A stretch of 19,008 bases of DNA, taken from positions 52,068 through 71,075 of the forward strand of contig CP070733.1 of NCBI GenBank assembly GCA_020347585.1, read 5' to 3'. The number at the start of each line of letters is the position of its first letter. The stretch's first letter is position 1. A program made the translations under genes and the position numbers. The notes under the pieces are model-generated. The model saw nothing but the letters and a program-made list of their open reading frames with translations, had not been told where the DNA came from and did not search any database. Of the stretch, positions 7,226 to 14,011 are shown in pieces. Source of the DNA: Pseudomonadota bacterium. Lineage in GTDB: Bacteria > Pseudomonadota > Gammaproteobacteria > CAMYNG01.

Positions 7226-8107
7226 ATGAAAACAAAATTCTCTACATTGTTCGCGATACTCGCCTTCTTTGTGCTGTCCTTTGCGCTCGCCCTCGCCCAC
7301 GAGGAGAAGCCGGATAACTCCTGGTGGTGGAGCGACGCGTGGTGGAATGACGGCAAGATCACCGTCCCCGAGAATCATGACATCACGACCAACTGGATCA
7401 GCTATGAGAGCAACGGCGTCGAAGTGCCGGCGATGGTGCTGCGGCCCCAAAAGGAAGGCAAGTATCCGGCGGTGCTGTTCCAGCACGGCCGCCGCGGTCT
7501 CGGTGAGCTGGTGCAACGCCACGCCCGGCGCATCGCGGCACGCGGTTTTGTGGTGTTGGCGCCTGACATCTACAAGGCGCATTTCATCGGCACCCATCCG
7601 CTCGAGCACGACTATGAACTCGAGAAAGAAGTGGATAAGGGCCTCGACGTGCTGCTGGCGCGCAACGATATCAGCACAACCAAGGCCTGTCTGTATTCGC
7701 ACACTCGAGGCGGTTACTACATGCTCAAGGTGGCGACTACGTTCAAGCGCCAGGGCAAGGACGCAGTATGCTACGTGTCCTACTATCCCCACCTGCAGGA
7801 CCCTAATGCCCCAGAGCCGCAGCAGGTCTATGGCTATGCACCGGAGATCGATGCGCTCGAAATACCGACGTTGGTGTTCATCGGCGACCAGGAGCAGTAC
7901 CAGCGCCGGCGCGTCATCGAGACCAGCATCAAGGTGATGCAGGAAAACAAGCGCGACGCGCGGGTGATCATCTATCCTGGCGTGGGGCGCGGCTTCGATT
8001 TTCGCCCGGAGAACGTGCGCACCTTTGCCGACGACCTGGCATCCAAGGACGCCGTGCAACGCGCGGCAGCCTTTATGCGCAAGCACCTCGAACCCCACAA
8101 GAAGTGA
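7226..8107 (+). CDS. Exported dienelactone-hydrolase-like alpha/beta hydrolase, atypical active site
   Basis: The product (293 residues) starts with a clear Sec signal peptide, residues 1-24 (MKTKFSTLFAILAFFVLSFA then LALA), so it should be periplasmic. After a tryptophan-rich segment (WWWSDAWW, residues 33-40), an alpha/beta-hydrolase fold of dienelactone-hydrolase type follows: PAVLFQHG, RGFVVLAPDIY and a late GDQEQ strand end. In that family the nucleophile sits in G-x-C/S-x-G-G. Here the aligned stretch is S158-H-T-R-G-G, placing Thr160 at the nucleophile position, and the histidine usually found in the late HGF motif is Arg255 (GVGRGFD). The enzyme may be inactive, or use other residues. 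The ATG at 7226 is chosen over a TTG at 7202 because it begins the signal peptide. It converges on the GlcG-like gene with 30 bases between. Confidence 0.78.
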   Translation: MKTKFSTLFAILAFFVLSFALALAHEEKPDNSWWWSDAWWNDGKITVPENHDITTNWISYESNGVEVPAMVLRPQKEGKYPAVLFQHGRRGLGELVQRHARRIAARGFVVLAPDIYKAHFIGTHPLEHDYELEKEVDKGLDVLLARNDISTTKACLYSHTRGGYYMLKVATTFKRQGKDAVCYVSYYPHLQDPNAPEPQQVYGYAPEIDALEIPTLVFIGDQEQYQRRRVIETSIKVMQENKRDARVIIYPGVGRGFDFRPENVRTFADDLASKDAVQRAAAFMRKHLEPHKK

Positions 8108-8137
8108 GGCCCGCGTCCGCCGCCGCAATGCGCGTGA

Positions 8138-8626
8138 TTACTCGGAGAACTCCAGCGCTTCGCTAATCGCAGCCAATCCTGCCTCGGCGCACTTTTCGTC
8201 GTCCTTCGGGTCGGCGCCAGCCACAGCGATGCCGCCATAGAAGTGGCCACCAACGCTTATCGGCACGCCGCCCTGGATCAGCAGAATTCCCGGCGCGAAG
8301 CTCAGGTCGGGACGTGATTGCATCTGCGCGGTCGCCGCTTGCAATGTGGCAGAGGTAAACGCCTTCCGCTGACTCACTAAGACTGTGTGCGGTCCGGACA
8401 ACGGATTGCGCAGAAAAGCCAGCAGGTTGCCATCGCGGCCGGTGACGGCGGCCGATACCTTGTAGCCGCGATTCACGCAATCGGCAACCGCGGCGACCAC
8501 CGCGCGGCTGGCGAGCTCCGAATCCAGCGAACGCGATTGCACGGTCAGTGAAGTCGCAGCCGCATGTGCACTGATTGCCGGTGCAAGCAGCGCGGCGACC
8601 AGAAAAGCAGTTCTGTTATTCATCAT
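8138..8626 (-). CDS. Exported GlcG/HbpS family protein
   Basis: The 162-residue product begins with a signal peptide (MMNNRTAFLVAALLAPAISA, probable cleavage after AHA) and continues as a GlcG/HbpS (DUF336) domain. Recognisable family segments are ALADAVVAAV-like helix 1 (here SRAVVAAVADCVNRG), the DGNLLAFLRN strand, the S..KAFTSA helix, and the late PI...G...GGIAVAGADPKDDEKCAEAG segment. Members bind heme or small ligands (HbpS) or accompany glycolate oxidase genes (GlcG); no glc genes are nearby. With a signal peptide the likely site is the periplasm. The ATG is preceded by GGAGAG 6 bases upstream. It is probably transcribed alone. Exact role unknown. Confidence 0.85.
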   Translation of the reverse strand: MMNNRTAFLVAALLAPAISAHAAATSLTVQSRSLDSELASRAVVAAVADCVNRGYKVSAAVTGRDGNLLAFLRNPLSGPHTVLVSQRKAFTSATLQAATAQMQSRPDLSFAPGILLIQGGVPISVGGHFYGGIAVAGADPKDDEKCAEAGLAAISEALEFSE

Positions 8627-8733
8627 GTCTCACTCTCCGCTGGAAGCGTGTCTTTCGTGTTGTCATGTGTTGTTGTCAAAGATAACCGAGCACAGAGTGT
8701 GCCAACCAGTGATCGGTACGTGGTGTGGGCGCT

Positions 8734-8798
8734 TTTTGCAAGAGACAGGAATGGGCGCAGGTTTGCCGACCGCAGATTGCAGTCGGTACCTTGCAAAA
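8734..8798. repeat. Nested inverted repeat in an intergenic region
   Basis: The gap between the GlcG-like gene and the 63-codon gene contains an outer perfect 9-bp inverted repeat, TTTTGCAAG (8734-8742) with CTTGCAAAA (8790-8798). It encloses an inner hairpin of 9 pairs with one mismatch, CCGACCGCA (8766-8774) with TGCAGTCGG (8778-8786), and a 3-base loop. There is no U-tract on either strand, so it is not a standard terminator. Confidence 0.6.
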
Positions 8799-8840
8799 TG
8801 ACACGTTGGAACAACGCAGTGATCGAGCGCTGCGATCAGC

Positions 8841-9032
8841 CTATTTCGTTTTCTTTCCGGGGCCGATGCGCTTGAGAAACTCCCATACAGGCAGCGCCGT
8901 CACCCCGCCGACGATGCCGGCGATATAGCTGGGCAGGCCCACGCTAAAGATGTTGTTCCAGATCAAGCCCGCGATGAAACTGGCCGCCACCATTGCGCCC
9001 AGTGTGATCAACAAGCGTTGCCATAGTGGCAT
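8841..9032 (-). CDS. Small inner-membrane protein
   Basis: This 63-residue protein has two hydrophobic helices, about residues 7-28 (LLITLGAMVAASFIAGLIW) and 32-50 (GLPSYIAGIVGGVTALPVW), followed by a basic tail (KRIGPGKKTK). It is preceded by a very strong ribosome-binding site (GGAGGAG, 5 bases before the ATG) and begins 23 bases after the stop of the GDSL esterase gene on the same strand, so the two should be co-transcribed. The positive C-terminal tail suggests that both ends lie in the cytoplasm, with the two helices forming a hairpin. I do not recognise the family. The strong ribosome-binding site and the clean membrane pattern support it being a real gene. Confidence 0.72.
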   Translation of the reverse strand: MPLWQRLLITLGAMVAASFIAGLIWNNIFSVGLPSYIAGIVGGVTALPVWEFLKRIGPGKKTK

Positions 9033-9055
9033 GTTGGCTCCTCCACGGTGTTGGG

Positions 9056-10009
9056 TTATCTGGTTCCTGCGACCGTCGGTGCCGCGACTTCCAAAGTGCC
9101 TTCGGCAATCCCCGCCAGCGCGGCGCGGCCCAGTATCTCATGTACGCGTGCAGTGGGATGAATGTTGTCAAAAAACACGAAGCGGTCAAAATCACAGTCG
9201 GGGCGTGGTACCAACCCCGGCCCGAGACAGGCGTCCTGCGCGTTGGTAAAGCCGTAGGTCTCGGGGTTGCCGATCAACTCGCGGAAGATGCGAAACAGAT
9301 CGAACTCCTCAATATCAACCTCCAGGCCGCCTTCGATATGCGCGACGCGCCGTGCCAGCATGGCGTTGTAGAGCCACGAATACGCAGTGGCACGTTGGCG
9401 CAGGCGCAGCTCACCGCGTTCCAGCGCCAATTCGCTGGTCTCTGGAATCAAGCCAATATCCGGCGAATTCACCACGAGAAAGTTTCTCGCACCCGCAGCG
9501 GCCAGCGCGCGGATTGTGCCCGCTTGCGCCACTACACCGGCCGAGAGGGTCTTCCATGCTTCGAGAAAATTCGCCGCGTCGCGGGCCGCGCGCACGTCGT
9601 TGCCGCCGATGAATACCACGTACAACGCATCGGGTGGCGCGACGCCACCGTGGTTGGCGAGGAACAGCGTCAGCTGCACTGGCAAATCAATTGGTTCGGT
9701 GCCCGCGGCGTTGGCGCCGGCGACCGCGTAGTTGGTGCCCGTGGCGGGCATTAACAGGTGCAGCGAAGGCAGCGCCTCAAGGCCCAGCCCGTCGGCCAGA
9801 GTCTCCACCCCCACCGGCCCATTGCTGACCCGGCTGCCTTCGAAGAACGGCGGATCGGGAAACCCGCCTGTGACGGCGGCGAGGTTGCCCGTATCCGACA
9901 GGCTGTCGCCGAATACGTAGAGCCGACTGAACGACTCCCCGGCGCCGGCGCTCAGTGGCCATGTAAGGAGCAGGAGCAGGATACAGCAGGCAATGCTACG
10001 TGCAGACAT
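9056..10009 (-). CDS. Exported GDSL/SGNH-family esterase or lipase
   Basis: The product (317 residues) starts with a signal peptide (MSARSIACCILLLLLTWPLS, cleavage near AGA) and carries all four SGNH blocks: the nucleophile Ser36 in VFGDSLSDTGN, the GTNYAVAGA glycine region about residue 91-99, GGND at 135-138 and the Asp281-x-x-His284 dyad in FDNIHPT. Spacing and sequence resemble the secreted plant-type/bacterial GDSL lipases and the esterase part of GDSL autotransporters, but no C-terminal beta barrel follows, so it is likely released to the periplasm or outside. The substrate would be a lipid or acyl ester. GGAGGT 6 bases before the ATG sets the start. It lies upstream of the 63-residue membrane protein, probably in one transcript. 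Confidence 0.88.
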   Translation of the reverse strand: MSARSIACCILLLLLTWPLSAGAGESFSRLYVFGDSLSDTGNLAAVTGGFPDPPFFEGSRVSNGPVGVETLADGLGLEALPSLHLLMPATGTNYAVAGANAAGTEPIDLPVQLTLFLANHGGVAPPDALYVVFIGGNDVRAARDAANFLEAWKTLSAGVVAQAGTIRALAAAGARNFLVVNSPDIGLIPETSELALERGELRLRQRATAYSWLYNAMLARRVAHIEGGLEVDIEEFDLFRIFRELIGNPETYGFTNAQDACLGPGLVPRPDCDFDRFVFFDNIHPTARVHEILGRAALAGIAEGTLEVAAPTVAGTR

Positions 10010-10386
10010 GGGGGCACCTCCATTTGGCCTACGAGTCGTGCGGGCGACGGGCCTGATATGCCTGGGCTATCCGGGCGCATCCTCGTCCCCGGGCGTCCTT
10101 TTCGGTGACCAAGTATGGACGAAGCGCGCGGGGCGGCGCAATCAATCGGGTCACCCGCGGGGGATTCTGCAAAGTAACTGATCCAGCGCAAGGCAATATG
10201 TTAGTGGACTCTTATATAAAGGATTCCGACGCGGGGTGCGGGAATACCGCGACGCGGCCAGCCGGGTTCACCGCTTGGTGCGCTGGCGCGGTGCGTCCCC
10301 GTTGTCAACCGAGGGTGATACGCACGCAAATAGGAGCGGGTTTGTTGTCGCATCCTGCATGGCGCTTGCGGCTCCGCAAGGAAAAA
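10010..10386. other. Intergenic region before the cytochrome operon
   Basis: These 377 bases separate the GDSL gene (minus) from the octaheme cytochrome gene (plus). The reading frame of the latter is open back to 10105 but the extension is arginine- and cysteine-rich without a coding character, so I treat it as leader. A candidate promoter with an FNR-like palindrome lies at 10178-10220. The remainder holds no further gene or repeat that I can support. Confidence 0.6.
10178..10220 (+). promoter_or_regulatory. Candidate promoter with degenerate FNR-like palindrome
   Basis: CTGAT-CCAG-CGCAA (10178-10191) matches 7 of 10 bases of the FNR/ANR consensus TTGAT-N4-ATCAA. A TATAAA hexamer at 10215-10220 predicts a start near 10226, which is 41.5 bases from the palindrome centre, the class II activator position. 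The predicted leader to the cytochrome ATG is about 160 bases. The match is weak in sequence but good in geometry. Confidence 0.35.
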
Positions 10387-11490
10387 ATGATCTGGCGCCT
10401 AACCACATTGCTTCTTGTCGCGGCAGCGATTGCGCTGCTGCACGCCCCCGGCACCGTGCTTGCCATGACGAACGGTGACCGCAACTGCCTGATGTGCCAC
10501 AAGTACGCAGGACTGGGCCGCACCGAGCAGGTCGGTCCCGGCAACGACACGATCAAGCACGTGTTCTACGTAAACCAGGACCTGTACGGCGATTCCTACC
10601 ACGGCAAGCTGCGCTGCAAGAGTTGCCACGAAGGCGTCAACAAGATCCCCCACACCGGCGTCGCAAAGGTCAATTGTGCGACCGACTGCCACATCCTCGA
10701 CCCCTCGGTGAAAAAGCCGTTCTCGCACCAAAAGATAGCCGCCGACCTGGAGCGAAGCGCGCACGGCGCGCAGGGTCAGAAGAAGGAACACGCTGATGAC
10801 CTACCCACTTGCAAGGACTGCCATACCAACAAGACCTACCACGCGGGCATTGACGAGAAGATAGGCGCCAAGAATTTCCTGAAGGTGTGTCAGGAGTGTC
10901 ACAAGTCCGAGGAATTTACCGAACGCTTTTTCGACCACATGATCTACCGCGCCACCAAGCGCAGGTCGTCCAAAGAGGTGGTCAGGCTGTGCAGCAAGTG
11001 CCACGCCGATCAGAAACTGATGGCAAAGCATGAGCTTGACCCGGTAATCGGCTTTCAGGACACCTTTCATGCCAAGGCTATCGCCTACGGTAACGAAGCG
11101 GTGGCCAATTGCCTGAACTGCCACGCGTCCTACCAGATGGGGTTCTCGCCGCATCGCATTACCTCGGGCACCGACCCGGTATCGCCCGTAAGCGCGGAGA
11201 ACAAGCTTGCGACCTGCAGCCAGTCGGGTTGCCATGCCGAGGCCAACGAGGAGTTTGCCGCCGGTGGCCGGGTACACCCGTCGCGGGTCGCCATGCGTCG
11301 CCTGGCGCGTACGCCGCGCGAAGAGGTTACCGATGAGCTTTCCTCCGACACCGCGTTCGAGGCGATGGTAATCGGCTGGATTCAGTTATTCTACAAGGTG
11401 CTGATCGCCGCCGTGGTGGGCGGGCTGGGTCTGCACCGCTTGCTCGATATTTACGCCGGGCGGCGCGAACGCAGGGCAGGAGGTCACTAG
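10387..11490 (+). CDS. Membrane-anchored octaheme cytochrome c
   Basis: From the ATG at 10387 (AAGGA just upstream) the product is 367 residues with a signal peptide at 1-26. Eight heme-binding sites are visible: CLMCH (34), CKSCH (77), CATDCH (97, a CX3CH site), CKDCH (142), CQECH (168), CSKCH (202), CLNCH (242) and CSQSGCH (277, a CX4CH site). A hydrophobic helix at about 327-349 near the C-terminus would anchor the heme domain on the periplasmic side of the inner membrane, with a basic tail (GRRERR) inside. It is the first gene of a tight three-gene operon with cytochrome b and a triheme cytochrome c, so it probably passes electrons between the quinone-linked cytochrome b and a periplasmic partner. 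Direction of flow and substrate are not shown. It differs from the octaheme protein at the window start. Confidence 0.85.
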   Translation: MIWRLTTLLLVAAAIALLHAPGTVLAMTNGDRNCLMCHKYAGLGRTEQVGPGNDTIKHVFYVNQDLYGDSYHGKLRCKSCHEGVNKIPHTGVAKVNCATDCHILDPSVKKPFSHQKIAADLERSAHGAQGQKKEHADDLPTCKDCHTNKTYHAGIDEKIGAKNFLKVCQECHKSEEFTERFFDHMIYRATKRRSSKEVVRLCSKCHADQKLMAKHELDPVIGFQDTFHAKAIAYGNEAVANCLNCHASYQMGFSPHRITSGTDPVSPVSAENKLATCSQSGCHAEANEEFAAGGRVHPSRVAMRRLARTPREEVTDELSSDTAFEAMVIGWIQLFYKVLIAAVVGGLGLHRLLDIYAGRRERRAGGH

Positions 11491-11493
11491 GCA

Positions 11494-12204
11494 ATGGCAA
11501 GCACGCATACCCAACCGCGGCAGTTCGTGAGGTTGACGAAAAGCCAGCGTATCCAGCATGCGATCCTGTTTGTTTCCACTGCGCTGCTGATCATTACCGG
11601 CTTTATGATCGAGGCCGACCGCTGGTTCATCGCAAGTTTTGGCAGCGCCGCCGAGACTATCTTCTGGTGGCGCGGCTGGATTCACCGTATCGCCGGCGTG
11701 GCCGTAACCGTCATCTGCATCTACCACCTTATATATGTCACGGTGAATGCCGACGGTCGCAGCTGGTTCAAGGACATGCTGCCGCGCCCAAGCGATGCCG
11801 TGTTCGCCTGGCAGAACATCATGTTCATGCTGGGATTCCGAGACGCGCGACCCAAGATGGATCGCTTCTTCTACCTGGAGAAGCTCGAGTATTGGTCCGT
11901 TTACTTCGGCATGTTCATCGTTATTGTCACCGGCATCATGCTCTGGACCGAGTACCTGTGGCCCAAGTTCTATCTCGATGTGGCAGGTGCGTTCCATCTC
12001 GGTGAGGCTACGCTCGCCGCGCTGGCCATCATCATCGGGCACATCTTCTCAGTGCACTACAATGCACATGTCTATCCCATGAATCGAGCCTTTCTCGACG
12101 GCATGATCTCGGAAGAGCTGATGAAAGAAGAGCACGGCCTGTGGTACGAGCGCGAAATGGCGAAGCACGGCGGTACGCCACACGGAGGCGAGCCCAGTGC
12201 ATGA
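11494..12204 (+). CDS. Membrane cytochrome b (formate dehydrogenase gamma / hydrogenase b type)
   Basis: The 236-residue product has four or more hydrophobic helices (about 22-40, 62-84, 134-152 and 170-190) and histidines at the places used for heme b in the di-heme cytochrome b subunits of formate dehydrogenase, Ni-Fe hydrogenase and thiosulfate reductase: H22, H64, H78 and the cluster H183, H188, H192. Such subunits exchange electrons between quinone in the inner membrane and c-type hemes on the periplasmic side. It begins 3 bases after the octaheme gene, with a perfect-looking AGGAGG 9 bases before its ATG, and its stop overlaps the start of the triheme gene. The C-terminal tail is cytoplasmic or periplasmic and His/Gly-rich. 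Role as a quinone-interacting subunit is inferred from family and context. Confidence 0.85.
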   Translation: MASTHTQPRQFVRLTKSQRIQHAILFVSTALLIITGFMIEADRWFIASFGSAAETIFWWRGWIHRIAGVAVTVICIYHLIYVTVNADGRSWFKDMLPRPSDAVFAWQNIMFMLGFRDARPKMDRFFYLEKLEYWSVYFGMFIVIVTGIMLWTEYLWPKFYLDVAGAFHLGEATLAALAIIIGHIFSVHYNAHVYPMNRAFLDGMISEELMKEEHGLWYEREMAKHGGTPHGGEPSA

Positions 12205-12979
12205 GACGCGCACCACGCGAACCTTCAAGGCGCTCGTTGTGGATGCGTTGATGGGTGCGATATTCCTGCTTCTCATGGTGTTCTCGGCGTGGCTGATTTG
12301 GCAATACTATTTTCGCGCCCCCGTCGAGATCCCGAGCGCCGGTGTGGGTCGGGAAGCGACAAAAGAAGACATCAGGCTCGCGCGTGAGTATCCGCCGCGG
12401 CATTTTCACAACATGGACGAGGTGGTGCTGGCAGGCATACAGTCGGGCTCGCCCTGCATAAAGTGCCACGGCGACTATCCGCACTCCAAAGCTGATAACG
12501 ACCGGCGTGGCTTTCTCAATGCCCATGCCTGGTTTGTGGCCTGTGAAACCTGTCACCTCAAGCCCGAGGACCGCGACAAGGTGATCTATCGCTGGTACGA
12601 CAATAAGACCGGCGAGGAGATGACAAAGCTAGAAGGGCCGGCCGGCATCTACGGCGGCATGATTGCACCCGTCAAGTTTGATAAGGGCACGGTGCAACGG
12701 CTTGACCGGGCCGCTGATGTTGAGTTGATCGACGAATACCTGCGTACCAAGAATGAACTCAACGAGGGCCAACAGGCCACGGCGCGCGCGAAGATCCACG
12801 ATGTCATCTGCAAGTCACCCATTTTCTGTGATAGCTGTCATACTGAAAAAGGTGTGTTGGATTTTGAGAAACTGCTGTATCCGCCGCGGCACGCAGCACA
12901 CCTGCGTACCATCGATCCGGGCGCCATGATCAAGACCTACAAGGCGTTTCACTTTCCAAATATCTTCGACCCGAAATAG
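12197..12979 (+). CDS. Membrane-anchored triheme cytochrome c
   Basis: The product has 260 residues, starting at a GTG that overlaps the cytochrome b stop by 8 bases (GTGCATGA) and is served by GGAGG 8 bases upstream inside the previous gene. An N-terminal helix (about residues 13-37) without an obvious cleavage site anchors it, in the manner of NapC/NirT proteins, and the rest is periplasmic. Three CXXCH sites are present: CIKCH (87), CETCH (116) and CDSCH (211). Several other histidines (H69/H71, H96, H110, H231, H235, H252) could serve as distal ligands. It lacks the four-heme NapC pattern, so it is not a plain NapC. It completes the octaheme-b-triheme complex and is probably the third subunit or its electron exit. 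Confidence 0.82.
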   Translation: MHETRTTRTFKALVVDALMGAIFLLLMVFSAWLIWQYYFRAPVEIPSAGVGREATKEDIRLAREYPPRHFHNMDEVVLAGIQSGSPCIKCHGDYPHSKADNDRRGFLNAHAWFVACETCHLKPEDRDKVIYRWYDNKTGEEMTKLEGPAGIYGGMIAPVKFDKGTVQRLDRAADVELIDEYLRTKNELNEGQQATARAKIHDVICKSPIFCDSCHTEKGVLDFEKLLYPPRHAAHLRTIDPGAMIKTYKAFHFPNIFDPK

Positions 12980-12987
12980 CCAGCGCC

Positions 12988-13027
12988 GCGCCAGCAACGT
13001 TGGCGCGCCAGCATCACAAGTTGGCGC
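12988..13027 (+). repeat. Two adjoining hairpins after the cytochrome operon
   Basis: Just after the triheme stop, GCGCCA and TGGCGC arms alternate four times: 12988-12993, 13001-13006, 13005-13010 and 13022-13027. They can form two successive hairpins or one of several alternative pairings; the middle TGGCGCGCCA is a perfect 10-bp palindrome. No U-tract follows, so this is more likely an mRNA 3'-end stabiliser or factor-dependent terminator than an intrinsic terminator. Confidence 0.5.
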
Positions 13028-13048
13028 AGAAAGCGATATCCGACATGC

Positions 13049-13076
13049 TTGCACAGCGGCTTCATCGCACTATACT
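13049..13076 (+). promoter_or_regulatory. Sigma70-type promoter of the lipoprotein gene
   Basis: TTGCAC (13049-13054) and TATACT (13071-13076) are separated by 16 bases. The predicted start near 13083 leaves a leader of about 105 bases before the ATG at 13188. It indicates that the lipoprotein gene is transcribed separately from the cytochrome operon. Confidence 0.6.
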
Positions 13077-13187
13077 AGATGGACTTGGACGGCTACGTAC
13101 GGCCTCAATCTGACAAGTTATTCGCCTGGTGAGTGAAAGCGAACCTAGCTGTCTAAAACAGAAGATCGACAAAGGATAGGACACGGC

Positions 13188-13892
13188 ATGAAACAGCGGA
13201 TTGTATTGCTATGCGTATTCGCGATTTCTGTGGTGGTCGTTGGCTGCAGTGACGATGACGTCGCGGAGGTTCTCGCAGGTACTGGTATCCCCGAGGCCAG
13301 CCTGTATGTCTACAACCAGATGACCGATGACGTCACCGCGGATGTCCATGCCGGCGACAGTCTTTTCGAGCGGCTTGTCGCCGATGACCTGCCATACAGC
13401 GATCAGACGCGGATCGCGCCGGAGGAGAAGATCGACTTGACCAGCGATACCGCTAACACCAACATCCGCGTCGTGCGCTCCGATGCCAACACGGTAGGCC
13501 CTGTTAGTCCTTCCCTCAAGGACAATGGGAAGTATACCGTGGTCGTCATGGGCGACATGGCACAAAGCCAACCCGTGATACATGCATACGAGCGTCTGGC
13601 AGCAGTCCCCGCTCCAACCAATGTACGGGTCCGCGTTATCAATGCCGCGTGGAACCTGCAAAACGCCATGGTTGATGGCGCCACGCTGGCGTATGAGGCC
13701 GCAACCGGGTACACAGAGAAGACTCCTGCTGCCGGTGCGATAACCTTTGTGGTTATGGGCGGGGGCGTTACTTACAATCCCACCTGCAACGTGACGGCGG
13801 GGCAAAGTTACGATGTCATCCTGGGCTACCCGAACAATAGCGATCCGGCGACTCCACCGGCGAACGTCAGCGTGTTCTGCCACCAGATCTGA
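13188..13892 (+). CDS. Lipoprotein with DUF4397-like domains
   Basis: The 234-residue product has a lipoprotein signal peptide ending in VVVGC, with Cys20 as the lipidated residue, followed by SDDD; the aspartate-rich start after the cysteine may favour retention or sorting depending on the species. The body consists of beta-strand repeats. The part near residues 140-190 (VRVINAAWNLQ...DGATLAYEAATGYTE...) resembles the DUF4397 domain, a beta-sandwich found in exported proteins of unknown function. A ribosome-binding site (AGGA, about 8 bases before the ATG) and a good promoter upstream support expression. It follows the cytochrome operon in the same direction but with its own promoter. The domain call is moderate; no biochemical role is known to me. 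Confidence 0.75.
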   Translation: MKQRIVLLCVFAISVVVVGCSDDDVAEVLAGTGIPEASLYVYNQMTDDVTADVHAGDSLFERLVADDLPYSDQTRIAPEEKIDLTSDTANTNIRVVRSDANTVGPVSPSLKDNGKYTVVVMGDMAQSQPVIHAYERLAAVPAPTNVRVRVINAAWNLQNAMVDGATLAYEAATGYTEKTPAAGAITFVVMGGGVTYNPTCNVTAGQSYDVILGYPNNSDPATPPANVSVFCHQI

Positions 13893-14011
13893 CGCTATTC
13901 TGACACCGGCGCGACCTGTTGCGCACATTGCGCACAGGCCGGATTTGACTCTGCGGGGCGTGCCATAGCCCCGGCCATAGTGGGTTGCTTCAGGGAGCAA
14001 AGCTTACGGAC

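Noticed and set aside
7151..8128. 325-codon ORF on the minus strand opposite the dienelactone-hydrolase-like gene
   Set aside because: The plus-strand frame has a signal peptide and a recognisable fold; the minus-strand product is His/Leu/Val-rich without any domain, as expected for the antisense frame of a GC-rich gene.
9026..9754. 242-codon plus-strand ORF opposite the GDSL gene
   Set aside because: The minus strand carries all SGNH catalytic blocks and a strong ribosome-binding site; the plus-strand frame has no recognisable features.
10105..10386. N-terminal extension of the octaheme cytochrome
   Set aside because: It would bury the signal peptide behind about 94 polar residues; AAGGA precedes the ATG at 10387.
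11386..12042. 218-codon minus-strand ORF opposite cytochrome b
   Set aside because: Overlaps a clear membrane cytochrome with family histidines; the antisense product is a composition artefact.
13209..14000. 263-codon minus-strand ORF opposite the lipoprotein gene
   Set aside because: The plus strand has a lipobox, ribosome-binding site and promoter; the opposite frame has no domain and no start signal.
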